Shown here: one piece after another, positions 1-10,210 of the stretch
How positions within the stretch are numbered: the first letter of the stretch is position 1
Layout: every line of letters starts with the position of its first letter
Source: Myxocyprinus asiaticus
Taxonomy: Eukaryota > Chordata > Actinopteri > Cypriniformes > Catostomidae
Assembly (NCBI RefSeq): GCF_019703515.2
Contig: NC_059348.1
Coordinates: forward strand, 19,921,656 to 19,985,655
Length of the DNA stretch: 64,000 bases
Direction of reading: 5' to 3'
Notes under the pieces: model-generated
Database searches by the model: none
Seen by the model: the letters and a program-made list of their open reading frames with translations, nothing else
Told to the model about the DNA's origin: nothing
Position numbers and translations under genes: made by a program

Positions 1-76
1 CGTATACATCTGGTATGGCAAGAGGGTGAGAAAATGATGAGAGAATTTTTATTTTTGGGACAACTATTCCTTTAAT
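1..76. repeat. terminal fragment of a dispersed teleost foldback repeat
   Basis: The first 76 bases carry the end motif of a widespread teleost non-autonomous DNA repeat: a stretch containing GTGAG, ATGATGAGAGAATTT and a closing 'aactattcctttaa'. The same end motif closes the longer element at about 57080-57142 and the fragment at 53890-54022, which supports membership of one family. The rest of this copy lies left of the window. Confidence 0.6.
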
Positions 77-194
77 GTTTTACTATAAATCATGTCATGA
101 TCCAGTTCCCTTATTCTTGTCATGCTCCAATAAAAAAACGAAAATAAAAAAGTGTTTTCTTTATTATTAATAAATTGTATATAATAATAACAGT

Positions 195-415
195 AAAATA
201 TAAAAAAAAAAAATAATGTTAGGGATATTTATTGCTAGTTACTGTACAATTTATATATTTACAGTAATATACCTCAGCTACCAATTACAGTAATCAGTAT
301 ATTACTGTAAACGACATTGCAGCAGCTTACCGTTATCAGGTTTTTACAGTAACTAGCTGGCAACAGTGTTGCCAGTATGTTACTGTAGAAAAACAGTGTA
401 GTCTATTTTTTTCTG
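195..415. repeat. TTACTGTAA-rich MITE-like repeat with a perfect hairpin
   Basis: The motif TTACTGTA or its complement TACAGTAA recurs at least six times here. At 357-375 there is a perfect hairpin: CTGGCAAC, loop AGT, GTTGCCAG. This resembles short non-coding DNA transposon relics of teleosts. No coding potential or target duplication could be fixed, so the family is unassigned. Confidence 0.45.
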
Positions 416-1086
416 CATCATGATATAAATCATGAATTATGACATTTCATTATTTTGATTAAAATAAGTATTAATAAGTACCCTTATTAAGCATTTATAG
501 TTTAAATTGACTCACTATTTGGCAAGTATGGCATGAAAGTCACCCGTTTTATTCATGCTGTTACAACTGCACATAAATTATTTATAATATTTGAAGATGA
601 GTAAGTCATTAATGAACCCCTTTACTACAATGGGAACCTTACTGTAAAGTGATACCATTTTGATAACACCACAGAGCCACAGTGTTTACACTTTCCAGGG
701 AAATCAACCTAAAAATGATGAACTTGTATGTCTACATATTAAGCTAAGAAAGTGTTTTAACACATAAAAAATGACACTCTTGAGCTTTAAAAAAGCTTGA
801 GAATTTTAAATGAATGAGAGAGTTTGAGGGTTAACTGAAACTATGATTTCATTTGGGCCATAGAAACCTGATAAGCAAAGTTTGCCAAAACTCTTTCTTG
901 ACTTACAGTTTAACTTCTTTACACACTGCCATTGTGTCAGATTCTCACATACGTATCCTCCTCAAGTGTAAATACATGGAATTCAGTGAAACACACTAGA
1001 CTTGCAACTCTACTGTTGACAGAATCTAGAGGTTAAGATGTGGAAGCTCTTTAACATAAGGCTAACAAAAGATAATGTCTAACCCG
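416..1086. other. AT-rich non-coding DNA
   Basis: No gene, RNA or delimited element is seen. A short stretch at about 618-655 (ggaaccttactgtaaagtg) resembles the terminus of a common teleost DNA repeat whose interior pieces also occur near 12690 and 52540. The rest is unique-looking AT-rich sequence. Confidence 0.5.
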
Positions 1087-1524
1087 GTCTCATGGCAAGT
1101 TGAAATAATACGAGATGGCAAAATCATTAGAAATCAAGTTGTCGTGTATGCACTCAAACATGTATGACTTTTACTTCCATTGAGAAAAATAATGAACCAG
1201 CCAACAATGTTATTATGATTTTTCCAAAATGTAACCCCTAATCCGAACCTAAACCAGACCATAAAGTCTAACCCCTTACCCAAACCCTAACCCTAAAACC
1301 ATGAGTTTAATAGGAAAATAACTTTAGCATACCACTAAATATGAAACTAAATTTGTTCACAGACGTGTCCTTTCTTAAAATAGCTAGCTAACATTTTATG
1401 CCTACATTGTATTGATCTGCAAATCTGTTTGTTTACTGATTGGTCTCTATGTGAATAAAAGTTGTAACTTTTGTAAGAGCCTTGACTTAAGATTTTGCCA
1501 TGTAGTCAAGAGTTATCACGAGAC
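1087..1524. repeat. TIR-bearing MITE-like repeat (GTCTC ends)
   Basis: The left end (GTCTCATGGCAAG... to GATGGCAAAATC at about 1125) is repeated inverted at the right end (GATTTTGCCATG near 1493 to CACGAGAC at 1524). Both arms therefore read GTCTCRTG with ATGGCAAAATC about 25-30 bases further in. The interior is non-coding and has a CCCTAA-like stretch near 1265-1305. No target duplication is clear. Superfamily unassigned. Confidence 0.5.
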
Positions 1525-2871
1525 AATGTTGCAAATGTCTCCAAAATGCGCCACTCTGCTTTCAAAGACCTTTTATTAAACAGTTTGAAATCCCAAATAT
1601 ACAACAGCTTTGTTTGAGATTTTCACAAACTTTACGAAGTACATATTATAAAATAATACATTTTGTATTGTATATTACAACTATACTACAACCGTCATAC
1701 ATGAATGGTCTTATCAGTGAGTTTCCACCCCTGTGAGGACAAAAGATGTTTAAAATTTAAAAAATGGATATTGTGAACAATTTTTCACATATTTAGTTCA
1801 TTTGACATTATTTTAATTGTATTTTTTATTATTTTTATTATTTTACAGGTAAAAATTTTAATTATGATCTTTAACAGTCTGAATCTAGATGACTCATATG
1901 AGTCACATAATATTTGCACATGCTTTGTACAGACCAAATAAGCAAGTCCTCTTCATATTCTTTAGCCTAGTTTTAGGCAATAATATGTTCGTAGATATAC
2001 TGCTGTCAGCAAGGTAAACATACTGTGGAGTTCTGTGCATTATTCTGATATTTATTACTGCATTATTGTTTCAAACATAAAGCAAATAAGACTGAAGCAT
2101 CACTGAGTGAATGAAAATAAAACACAGGTCATGCACAAGTAAAAGGAGCATATTAAAATATTTAAAAGAGCTTTTTAGAACATCTTATTCTAAAAAAAAT
2201 TACAGAACCTTGAACTTTAAGTTCTGCTCATCTCGAACATCTACTTACATTTTAGAATTAAATTTGTGCATTCCTTTTAATAAAAGGAATGTGTTTAGAG
2301 ATTGTAACTAATTTAATATGTTGACAACGATAAAGCCGGGGCTCTTCACCGGCACATACATCTAAAATTAGTCATTAAAAATAACTTAAAAGTAAACAAT
2401 TCTGAAGCCATTTTCAACACTATTACATTTCATTTATTATTCTAACTTCCTCCAGAAATCAAATGGACAGATAATCAATGGAATAGACCGTGGCTATGAA
2501 AATTACCCCAATGGTCTATTTGCTGAAATATAAAGTGCTGATGTGCGGGATTGCTACATTCAAGTTAATGTTCGAACAATGTTGTTTCCGATTTTCTTAA
2601 GTAATCAAAAACCAAACATAAAAGCAAACAGCAGGACAGAAAATAAACCAGAACAAAAGAAAAACTATTTTTCAAATGATTACTTATGCAGATATAGGAT
2701 CACAACTCTCATAACACGACACAATGGTTTCTTTTTCTTTCTCTTGATCTTGTTCTGTTTCATCTAAACAGTGTCATAGTAGTTTAGATAATTGTCACAA
2801 GAATGACAAAATATTTAATCTCAAACTTAAATGGTCCTCCGTGTAATTTTAACACATTTTAACAAAGACAA
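1525..2871. other. AT-rich non-coding DNA
   Basis: No gene or delimited repeat recognised. A small perfect hairpin (CATTCCTTTT, AAT, AAAAGGAATG) lies near 2270-2292. The few short reading frames have no recognisable domain and are rich in stop-poor AT codons, so they are not annotated. Confidence 0.5.
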
Positions 2872-2876
2872 ATGTG

Positions 2877-3249
2877 TGTCACGTTTGTAGGGATGAGGTG
2901 AGAGAGTGGGATCAAAGTGCAGGGATACTTTATTTGACAATGGCAAGAAGGCGAGGATGCACAGAAGACGATGACTTAAGCTACAAAACAAGACAGTCGT
3001 TGGGGTTAACATAAACACTGTAACAACTAACAACGAACAAGAACTGACAATGATGGGACTGAACTAGTGGGTATTTATACACAGGAGAGCTGATGACAGA
3101 ATCGGGAACAGGTGACAATGATGGGGAACAGATGGCAGTGATGAGGGAAGTGAATGCTGGGAAACGTAATCCAGGGAAAACAGGAGACAGAGGATGAAAA
3201 CCATTTCAAAATAAGAGTCCTAGGACACATGGTGACTGTGACTGTGACA
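2877..3249 (-). repeat. 3' LTR of the non-autonomous retrotransposon
   Basis: 373-bp LTR. On the minus strand it starts TGTCACAGTCACAG and ends AAACGTGACA. It contains a TATA-like GTATAAATA (rc of 3071-3082) and an AATAAA signal (rc of 2929-2934). It shares structure and sequence with 6705-7069 but keeps a 7-base segment missing from the other copy. The AATAAA is intact here, whereas the partner LTR has AATTAAA at the same place. Confidence 0.88.
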
Positions 3250-3371
3250 TTAACCCCCCCCCCCACAAGGCGACTCCTGGCATTTAAAGGTGGAGGAGGG
3301 CAGGAGGAAACAGGTGACTGGGGAGGATCCAGGAGAAGACCATGGAGGAGTCTGGGGGTGATCAGGGTAGG

Positions 3372-4264
3372 GTTGCACCAGCTGTGCGTAAGTTCTCACG
3401 TAAGTTAGGACGTAAAGTTCACACTAGGTTCTTAGTAACTACTAGTTAGTTTGTAACTAAGTCAGTGCTTAATTTGGTTGCACCACCTGTTCTTAAGGCA
3501 AGACTTAACTAGTAGGTTGTAAGCTCTCCGTAAAGTAATGCATAGTCGCATAATATGACGTTTACCTGTATTGATCCAATAAACAGCCTTCAAGTTTGTA
3601 CACAGAAGTATTAAAAAGCCGTGCATTTCAGTTTTAGCTCGTAATGGTTGATGTTCAAACCTTGTAACCCGTAACTGTCAGATGTAATAAAATAAATCCC
3701 AATTAAAATATGATACCTAATAAAAGTAGCTACATTTGATAAATAGTATATTTGCCCTGTGTAAATAACAATAAATAGGAGCTGTATCTAAAATAAATAA
3801 GGGGTGATAAATACTTATACAACAGGCTGGAAAAATAGACATTTTATTCATTTTAATATCTTATATATTTCGTATATGTTGAAACTTGACACCGGGCGAC
3901 GCATCCTGAAAACTGCATCATTAGATTGGTTTCATGCTGAAGAGCCGCTTAAAAGTACGTTTTTTTTTCTATCTCGTAAATGTAAAGGAGTGTAAATGTC
4001 AACATCATCATATATGTCGAAAGCATTGAAGCTTCTCACGCAAAACACGAGCTCATTGATGTAATAAAATATCAGTCTGCTTTTTTATTCCATCAGTTAC
4101 TCCTGGTCAGAGGCTTCCGTAAATATTTAGTTTATACGTAGGTTTACGTTCTACCTAAGTTTAATGGTGCAACGCTCAAATATTTAGTAGTGCGTAAACT
4201 GTGACTTAGTGCCTATTTACGCCACAACTAGGCTAAGTTGTAACGTACGTATAGCTGGTGCAAC
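3372..4264. mobile_element. TIR DNA element nested in the LTR retrotransposon
   Basis: An 893-bp AT-rich insertion interrupts the GC-rich body of the LTR element. It begins GTTGCACCAGCTGTGCG and ends with the inverse (CGTATAGCTGGTGCAAC). A further TIR-like motif (GGTTGCACCACC) sits at about 3477, suggesting internal duplication of the end. The right half (from about 3716) is repeated at 39727-40272. No transposase is encoded. I could not read a convincing target duplication, so the superfamily is left open. Confidence 0.65.
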
Positions 4265-4395
4265 TGGCCCCAGGAGGCCAGGGGGTAACCATAGGACAGG
4301 GGTAGAGTCAGGAGGCCTGGGAGGTGGCCGCAGGGCAGGGACTGGGTCAGGAGGCCTGGGAGGCAGCCACAGGGCAGGGACTGGGTCAGGAGGTT

Positions 4396-4594
4396 TACAT
4401 TTACATTTATGCGTTTGGCAGACACTTTTATCCAAAGCAACTTACAGTGCCGTTATTACAGGGAAAATCCCCCTGGAGCAACCTGGAGTTAAGCGCCTTA
4501 ATCAAGGACACAATGGTGGTGGCTGTGGGGATCGAACCAACAACCTTCTGCTTACCAGTTCAGTGCTTTATTCCACTATGCCACCACCACTCCA
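4396..4594 (-). mobile_element. tRNA-derived SINE with target duplication
   Basis: Minus-strand SINE inserted in the minisatellite. The tRNA-like head carries an A-box-like TGGCATAGTGG (rc of 4573-4583) and a B box GGTTCGATCCC (rc of 4528-4538). The body ends in the common teleost tail GGATAAAAGTGTCTGCC followed by a short ATGTAAATGTAAA repeat. TCAGGAGGTT occurs at both flanks (4386-4395 and 4595-4604), a direct target duplication. It is a retroposed SINE, not a functional tRNA gene. Confidence 0.85.
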
Positions 4595-4925
4595 TCAGGA
4601 GGTTCTGTGATAGATGGTGAGGTCGTGAGGTCAGAGGGCAGAGCCGTGGAAGACTCTGAGGGCAGAGCTGTGGAAGGCTCTGAGGGCGGAGCCGTGGACG
4701 GCTCGACGAAGGCAGGTTGAGCCGGGAGAGGCTCGAAGGGCGAAGCCATGGAAGGCAGAGCCATGAGAGGCTTGAGGGGCGAAGCCATGGAAGGCGGACA
4801 AGGCTCTGGGATGGACAAGGCTCTGGGACGATCGAGGCTACAGGCATTGGTGCTGGCTCATTAACCGTGGCAGGCATGGGCACTGGCTCGTTAACCGTGG
4901 TAGGCATGGGCACTGGCTTTATAAT

Positions 4926-5073
4926 GTGCCATTATTACAGGGACAATCCCCCTGGAGCAACCTGGAGTTAAGTGCCTTGCTCAAGGACACAGTGGTGGTG
5001 GCTGTGGGGATCGTACCAACAACCTTCTGCTTACCAGTTCAGTGCTTTAGTCCACTATGCCACCACCACTCCA
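4926..5073 (-). repeat. Second, truncated SINE copy made by array duplication
   Basis: This segment repeats the head and middle of the SINE at 4396-4594 but lacks its 3' tail. Its head side has the same context as the first copy (CCATCAGGARGTTCTGTGATAG and on). The shared flank shows it came from duplication of a block of the minisatellite already holding the SINE, not from a second retroposition. Confidence 0.75.
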
Positions 5074-5504
5074 TCAGGAAGTTCTGTGATAGATGGTGAG
5101 GTCGTGGAAGATTCAGAGGGCAGAGCCGTGGAAGACTCGAGGGGCGAAGACTTGGAAGGCGAAGCCATGAGAGGCTTGAGAGGCGAAGCCATGGAAGGAG
5201 AAGCCGTGAGAGGCTCGAGGGGCGAAGCCATGGGAGGCAGAGCCGTGGAAGGCTCGAGGGGCAAAGCCATGGGAGGCGGAGCTGTGGGAGGCTGGAGGGG
5301 TGAAGCCATGGGAGGCGGAGCTGTGGGAGGCTCGAGGGGCGAAGCTATGCAAGGTGGAGCCGTGGGAGGCTCGGGACTAAGAGCCCTGGATGACTGGGAA
5401 ACAATTCCCTTGAGCACAGGCAGTGACTGGGGAACGATTTCCGTGTTCAGGAGTATGGGCAGAGACTGGGGAACGACCTCCGTGGTCGTGAGTACAGGCA
5501 GAGA

Positions 5505-6269
5505 CTAGGGAACGACCTCCGTGGTTGTGAGTACAGGCAGAGACTGGGAAGAAGGTGTCCCTTTCCTTCTCCTCCTTTTCCGGACAGCTGGGAGCGTTGT
5601 TACGGGAACGGTCGAGGCTACAGGCATTGGCTCTGGGTCGGTCGAGGCTACAGGCATTGGCTCTGGGACAGTCAAGGCTACAGGCATTGGCTCTGGGACG
5701 GTCGAGGCTACAGGCATTGGCTCTGGGACGGTCGAGGCTACAGGCATTGGCTCTGGGACGGTCGAGGCTACAAGCATTGGCTCTGGGATGGTCGAGGCTA
5801 CAGGCATTGGCGATGGCTCGTTAACTGTGGCAGGCATGGGCACTGGCTCGTTAACTGTGGCAGGCATGGGCACTGGCTCGTTAACTGTGGTAGGCATGGG
5901 CATGGGCTTGATAATCATGGCAGGCATGGGCACTGGCTCGTTTACCGTGGCAGGCATGGGCACTGGTTCGTTAACCGTGGCAGGCATGGGCACTGGCTCG
6001 TTTACCGTGGCAGGCATGGGCACTGGCTCGTTTACCGTGGCAGGCATGGGCACTGGCTCGTTTACCATGGCAGGCATGGGCACTGGCTCGTTTACCGTGG
6101 CAGGCATGGGCACTGGTTCGTTAACCGTGGCAGGCATGGGCACTGGTTCATTAACCGTGGCAGGCATGGGCGCTGGTTGTGGCCCGGGGTTCCCGCCAAA
6201 AACACCAGCGTACAGGGGAAATGTCACCTCTGTGGCCACTACCACAGACTGCATTGGGGAATCGACCAC
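5505..6269 (-). CDS. Decapeptide-repeat reading frame of the LTR element
   Basis: A 254-codon open frame on the minus strand encodes tandem 10-residue units of two kinds: VNEPVPMPAT-like (about 12 units, rc of 5821-6180) then VPEPMPVAST-like (about 7 units, rc of 5611-5820). The product would be a Pro/Glu/Met/Val-rich unstructured repeat protein with no enzymatic motif. It overlaps the end of the gag-like frame (6239-6682) in another frame. A homopolymer of nine A (plus strand near 6297-6305) lies just inside the gag-like frame, so a one-base slip there could have separated an originally continuous polyprotein; that is inference. The plus strand is also open for 255 codons, an effect of the stop-free 30-bp unit. 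Confidence 0.5.
   Translation of the reverse strand: MVDSPMQSVVVATEVTFPLYAGVFGGNPGPQPAPMPATVNEPVPMPATVNEPVPMPATVNEPVPMPAMVNEPVPMPATVNEPVPMPATVNEPVPMPATVNEPVPMPATVNEPVPMPAMIIKPMPMPTTVNEPVPMPATVNEPVPMPATVNEPSPMPVASTIPEPMLVASTVPEPMPVASTVPEPMPVASTVPEPMPVALTVPEPMPVASTDPEPMPVASTVPVTTLPAVRKRRRRKGTPSSQSLPVLTTTEVVP
5611..6180 (-). repeat. 30-bp minisatellite, 19 units in register
   Basis: Nineteen consecutive 30-bp units without a gap: seven of GTCGAGGCTACAGGCATTGG type (5611-5820) and twelve of TTAACYGTGGCAGGCATGGG type (5821-6180). The period equals ten codons and is never broken, so the minus-strand frame stays open. Differences are mostly single substitutions, some shared by adjacent units, typical of unequal exchange. 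Two further units sit isolated at about 4833-4917, showing the array was once contiguous with the upstream repeats. Confidence 0.9.
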
Positions 6270-6682
6270 CAGAGCTTGGAGATGGTGAGCCCCTCCAAAA
6301 AAAAATTATTTAGGGGGAATGTATGGAGAGGAGTTACCATGGAGACAGGGGCTGTGGAAGACTTGGAGCAAAGAGCCGTGGAAGGCTTGGAGCAAGGAGC
6401 CGTGGAAGGCTTGGAGCAGTTGTCCTCATCCTCCCTTCCCACAGTGAAGGGTGAGCCACAGAGTTGCAGAGCCACCTCCGTGTAGTCAGCCAGCGTCCAG
6501 TGAGGATCCGCCGGAGGCATCAGCTCATTCAGTGCACTATTCAGACCAGCTCTGAAGAAAGCCAGCAGAGAGTGGTCCTCATAGTGCACCAAATTCGCCA
6601 GATGGAAAAACTCAAGGACATGATCCTCAACTGGACGGTCCCCTTGCTCGAGGAGGATAATCCTAACAGCAGGTATATCCAT
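6239..6682 (-). pseudogene. gag-like protein fragment of the LTR element
   Basis: A 147-codon minus-strand frame starts 23 bases inside the 5' LTR with ATGGATATACC. Residues about 1-75 resemble the gag-type domain of teleost LTR elements: ILLEQGDRPVEDH, then ALLAFFRAGLNSAL-type helices and a CGSPFTVG turn. This is followed by a short Ser/Lys/Pro/Thr repeat (CSKPSTAP units). The frame is about one third of a normal gag and lacks a zinc knuckle. It then loses register near an A9 tract and meets the decapeptide frame. Family identity is from memory of similar fish sequences and is moderate. Confidence 0.55.
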
Positions 6683-6704
6683 ATTGTTTGTGGGTCAGTT
6701 CTTC

Positions 6705-7069
6705 TGTCACGTTTGTAGGGATGAGGCGAGAGAGCGGGATCAAAGTGCAGGGATACTTTAATTGACAACAGCATGAAGACGAGTATACACAGAAGACGAT
6801 GATTTAAGCTACAAAACAAGACAGTCGTTGGGGTTAACATAAACAGTGTAACAACTAACAATGAACAAGAATTGACAATGATGGGACTAAACTAGTGGGT
6901 ATTTATACACAGGAGGGCTGATGACAGAATCGAGAACAATGATGGGGAACAGATGGCAGTGATGAGGGGAGTGAATGCTGGGAAACGTAGTCCGGGGAAA
7001 ACAGGAGACAGAGGATGAAAACCATTCAAAATAAGAGTCCTAGGAAACATGGTGACTGTGACTGTGACA
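6705..7069 (-). repeat. 5' LTR of the non-autonomous retrotransposon
   Basis: 365-bp LTR, TGT...ACA on the minus strand, matching 2877-3249. The TATA-like GTATAAATA (rc of about 6899-6910) would drive minus-strand transcription into the gag-like frame. The flank at 7070-7074 is ATGTG, identical to 2872-2876. The sequence just inside (GAAGAACTGACCC on the minus strand) is where a primer-binding site should lie, but I do not recognise the tRNA. Confidence 0.88.
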
Positions 7070-7074
7070 ATGTG

Positions 7075-7923
7075 AGCATGAATTTGTAATTGCTTGTGGA
7101 GTGGCAAGTGATGTGCAAATAACTTTAGTACTAATTGAGCTTGAACATTCATCTTACAACAAAAAATCAGGTTAAACAGTGTTACAAACATTGTTTTCTC
7201 CAAAGGACTTTTAAAAAATGCTCTCTGCTCTTCGAAAAGTAGCTACTGAAAAGACACTCAGAAGAGTGTCTTTTATAGTATTTTATCATACCTTTGTAAA
7301 ATCTTCTTAATGTCTTACTGCATTTCCCTAATTATGTGTGAAAAGTTTCTTCAAGTGTTGGCATTTTTGACAAAGAATAGCTGTCAACCGTTGTAATGAG
7401 CCACAAGGGATACCACTGCTGGTTTGGCATTATCCGTAGATGGAGGGCCATCCTCCACTGGGTTAGCCTGGTTGGGTGTCGCTGTGTGCCCAACTGAGGC
7501 AACCTCAAAAGTAAAGTTGTTTTCTGTGCGCCATCCAGGCCGAAACAGTTTAGTTGCCTTTGAAGAACTCTTAAGACTGGAACCTCGCTGAGGTGTGTCA
7601 CATTGGAGAAGCGCTCTGAAACACCTGTAGAACTAACACAGATACAACCACACAAATAAGTACAAGATGGCATTAGATATCAACAATGCTAAAATATTCT
7701 CAGTACTTACTGACGACTGACAGCAATTTGTTGGAACGAAGCATGGTTATCAATCTTTTATTTATGTTTTCATTTGCATTCTGGTTTACATGATGATTGG
7801 CTGTGCATGTCAAGTATACTATATGTGTGAAGTGTACTACTAAAATACTCTTCCAAGGCAAAATACTGTATAGTATGGCAATCACTTTTATCATTTATTC
7901 ATTAAAACTTACTAGTATGTTTT
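7075..7923. other. Non-coding stretch, one unassigned 113-codon frame
   Basis: No delimited repeat recognised. A 113-codon minus-strand frame (7332-7673) is more GC-rich than its surroundings and includes a Leu/Gln-rich middle, but I recognise no domain and see no good splice sites. It could be an exon, a transposon relic or chance. Confidence 0.4.
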
Positions 7924-7942
7924 TGTGTGTGTGTGTGTGTGT
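7924..7942 (+). repeat. (GT)n microsatellite
   Basis: An uninterrupted GT dinucleotide tract of about 19 bases at the left edge of the foldback element. Confidence 0.9.
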
Positions 7943-8772
7943 TACTACTGCTACTTTTTTAGTTACTAGTAAGTATTCCAATGGTGACTAGTACCTTTTA
8001 TTAATCTTTCTAGTACTTATACTAGTTGTACAGCAATTGTTGTTACAAATTGCACATTTTTGCCATTCAAGGCATCTGTGGTTTAGATATTAACTATTCA
8101 CTTCCGACTATGTATTCCAACAGTGACTAGTATTTTTTTATTTATTCTTTTAGTTGTAACTAATTATTAAATAGTATTAAAACTATTCCAGTTTTATTAG
8201 TAGTTATTTACTAGACACTAGTGTCTATTCCAAGTTTTACTAGTAACATCTTACATTTTACTAATAATATTTTTAATTGAACTATTCAGTACCCATTCTG
8301 ACTAGTGGTTACATCTGACAAGAAAAAAAGTAGTTAGTAACTAGTTTGATGAAAAACGTTACTAGTAACATCTGGAACTGACAATAGAGCGTAATAATAA
8401 GTACTGATATCTAATAAATAAGTAGTAAACTGGTATAGACAGTAGTATCTAATGAATAAGTACTAGTAATATATATATAAAAAGATACTAGTCACTATTG
8501 GAATTTATACTAGTCAGAAGTGAATAGTGGATATCTGAACCATAGATCCCCATAGAATTCAAAGGCGAAATGTAACAAATTGTTGCCAGTAATAGTGGAA
8601 GTAGAAATAAGTCTGTAATGATGAATAAGTACTAGTAAATAATGAATACACACTAGCAAAACTGAAAAAGATACAGGCTACTATCGGAATACTTAGTATC
8701 TAAAACTAAGTACTAGATACAAATAGATCTATGAAAATAGAAAGTAATTAGTAAGTACTGTAGTAGTAAGCT
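7943..8772. repeat. ACTAGT-rich foldback element, about 830 bp
   Basis: Two long arms are imperfect reverse complements about a centre near 8310. Matching landmarks: TTACAAATTGCACAT and TAACTATTCACTTCCGACTA on the left (8040-8115) versus the complements of ATGTAACAAATTGTTGCC and TCAGAAGTGAATAGTGGATA on the right (8515-8590); and GTGACTAGTAT near 8122 versus ATACTAGTCAC near 8487. The hexamer ACTAGT recurs throughout both arms. No reading frame is preserved. It looks like a non-autonomous foldback DNA transposon; the class is unknown to me. Confidence 0.65.
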
Positions 8773-10210
8773 TTATGGAATAAATTTCAAAAGCACTTGC
8801 CGAATTATGGACAATGCATTGGCACTCATGAGCTTTTTACAGCCCTATAGCTCTCCTTGGGACATTCAAGAGAGGAGTAGCAATTTCCGATCTTGAGAAT
8901 TCTGATCTCGTCTGGATTCAGAAAACTTGGAATGTAGTGCACAAGTTAAATGGACAACTTTTATGATACTTTTATGGTGATTTTGCATCCTTTCTCCAAG
9001 GCCCCATTCATTGCAAATGCATAGAAACAAGTGACCATTGAAGAAAGAACCTTGTACAGATTTTAAACTAGTCTCTTACAGCTGTACTGCAAGCAGTAAT
9101 AGCTGCATTTGCCTCAGAAGTAAGAAAAACAAATAAACCATATTTTATGGTGTTTGATAAGACTTTTTCCATTTCTGTCAATGCATTAACTTCACATGAC
9201 CTTGCAAATGAAAACACCCACATTAATTTCAGTATCTGCATACTTCATAACAGCCGTATACTTCTAATGAGTCATTTCCCTTTAGCGATGAAGAATAAGT
9301 CCATCAACCATGACTGGTCATAGACAACAATTACAGCTCATTTAGACATTCTGATTAATAAAGGGTCCCTCTCTTATTCACACTTCTCCATCTTCAGTGC
9401 TACCACTTGTAAAGAGACTTCTGCCCTTTTATATTCATCATCACTACCATTTCTAAATGTATCAAATTCTCACTTAATTACTTTTTTTCGAAACAGAACA
9501 ATTATACAATTTGCAATGGAATAATTGCTGATAACAATGTACACCGGCTCAATAATTTACAAAGCTGTAATTAATTTATGAAAGAGAAGTAATTTTGTCC
9601 GTTCTGTACAGCGGGAGGTCATTGGTAAATGTAACAAAGGTAACAGAAGCTAATAAGCAGTGAAATGACATAGTAATAACCATAGTGAGGTCATGCATAA
9701 TAAAGCTGAGGGCAAAGCATAGAGCCAGCCATGTATTATATTTCATGTTGCTCTATAAATGGCTGGATCTTTCTTAAATAATATATACTGTATATGTGAT
9801 TCTGTTTCAAGAAGACTTGAAAATATCAAAACATACAGATGAATAAATAATGAAGTTAAACAATATCACAAAGATGTCAATGTTTCACATTTCTACTTTG
9901 GACATTGAAAGATAGTGTGCCGTGGAAAAAAAGGAGAAGCACATTATATAAAATCTTTAATGAAACACCTTTAACTGTTTTATGCTGGATATTCTTTTGA
10001 CAATATTTAGGAGTAAAGAATCTAAATTAAATGTATTAAATACAGAAATGTTTTATGACATTGATAATAATACATATTCTTATGCACTGTAGTCTTTGGG
10101 TCAAAAATGAGTTACAAACAGTGAAAAACAAATCTTAATCTTGTATTTGGTCAAAACGCCTTTGGATTCTCCACAACAATGAATAAAAGAATAAGCAAAA
10201 AAATTGTATA
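8773..10210. other. AT-rich non-coding DNA
   Basis: No gene, RNA gene or delimited repeat recognised on either strand. Confidence 0.5.

Larger units (their letters stand above)
4265..5548 (-). repeat. 39-bp-period minisatellites in the LTR element body
   Basis: GC-rich arrays with a 39-bp period (13 codons) fill this stretch: about three units at 4265-4395, several diverged units with GGCGAAGCCATGG cores at about 4604-4840 and 5075-5390, and about four units with GAACGACCTCCGTGG cores at 5395-5548. On the minus strand one frame reads as a Ser/His/Ala/Pro-rich repeat; other frames are also open because units lack stops. The arrays are interrupted by a SINE and its duplicated remnant. Likely an expanding repeat-coding tail of the gag-like region. 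Confidence 0.7.
2877..7069 (-). mobile_element. Non-autonomous LTR retrotransposon, complete ends, 5-bp TSD
   Basis: Two direct copies of a roughly 370-bp LTR bound this element (2877-3249 and 6705-7069). Each reads TGT...ACA on the minus strand. The flanks carry the same 5-bp target duplication ATGTG at 2872-2876 and 7070-7074, so this is one insertion with both ends preserved. A polypurine tract (rc of the C-run at 3253-3264) abuts the 3' LTR, fixing the minus orientation. The body has a gag-like reading frame, then decapeptide-coding minisatellites. No protease, RT, RNase H or integrase was found, so it must have depended on a helper. By hand count the LTRs differ at about 20 sites plus two small gaps (roughly 5-6 percent). 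A TIR element and a SINE are nested inside. Confidence 0.88.

Noticed and set aside
1255..1310. CCCTAA-like repeats resembling telomeric sequence
   Set aside because: Only a few irregular units (CCCTAATCC, CCAAACCCTAACCCTA) inside a TIR repeat; no regular TTAGGG array.
5611..6180. CRISPR-like array of regular repeats
   Set aside because: Units are directly contiguous with no spacers, and the context is a eukaryotic retrotransposon.
5521..6288. 255-codon plus-strand frame over the minisatellite
   Set aside because: It is the antisense of the decapeptide frame; the element's orientation, LTRs and gag-like domain are all on the minus strand.
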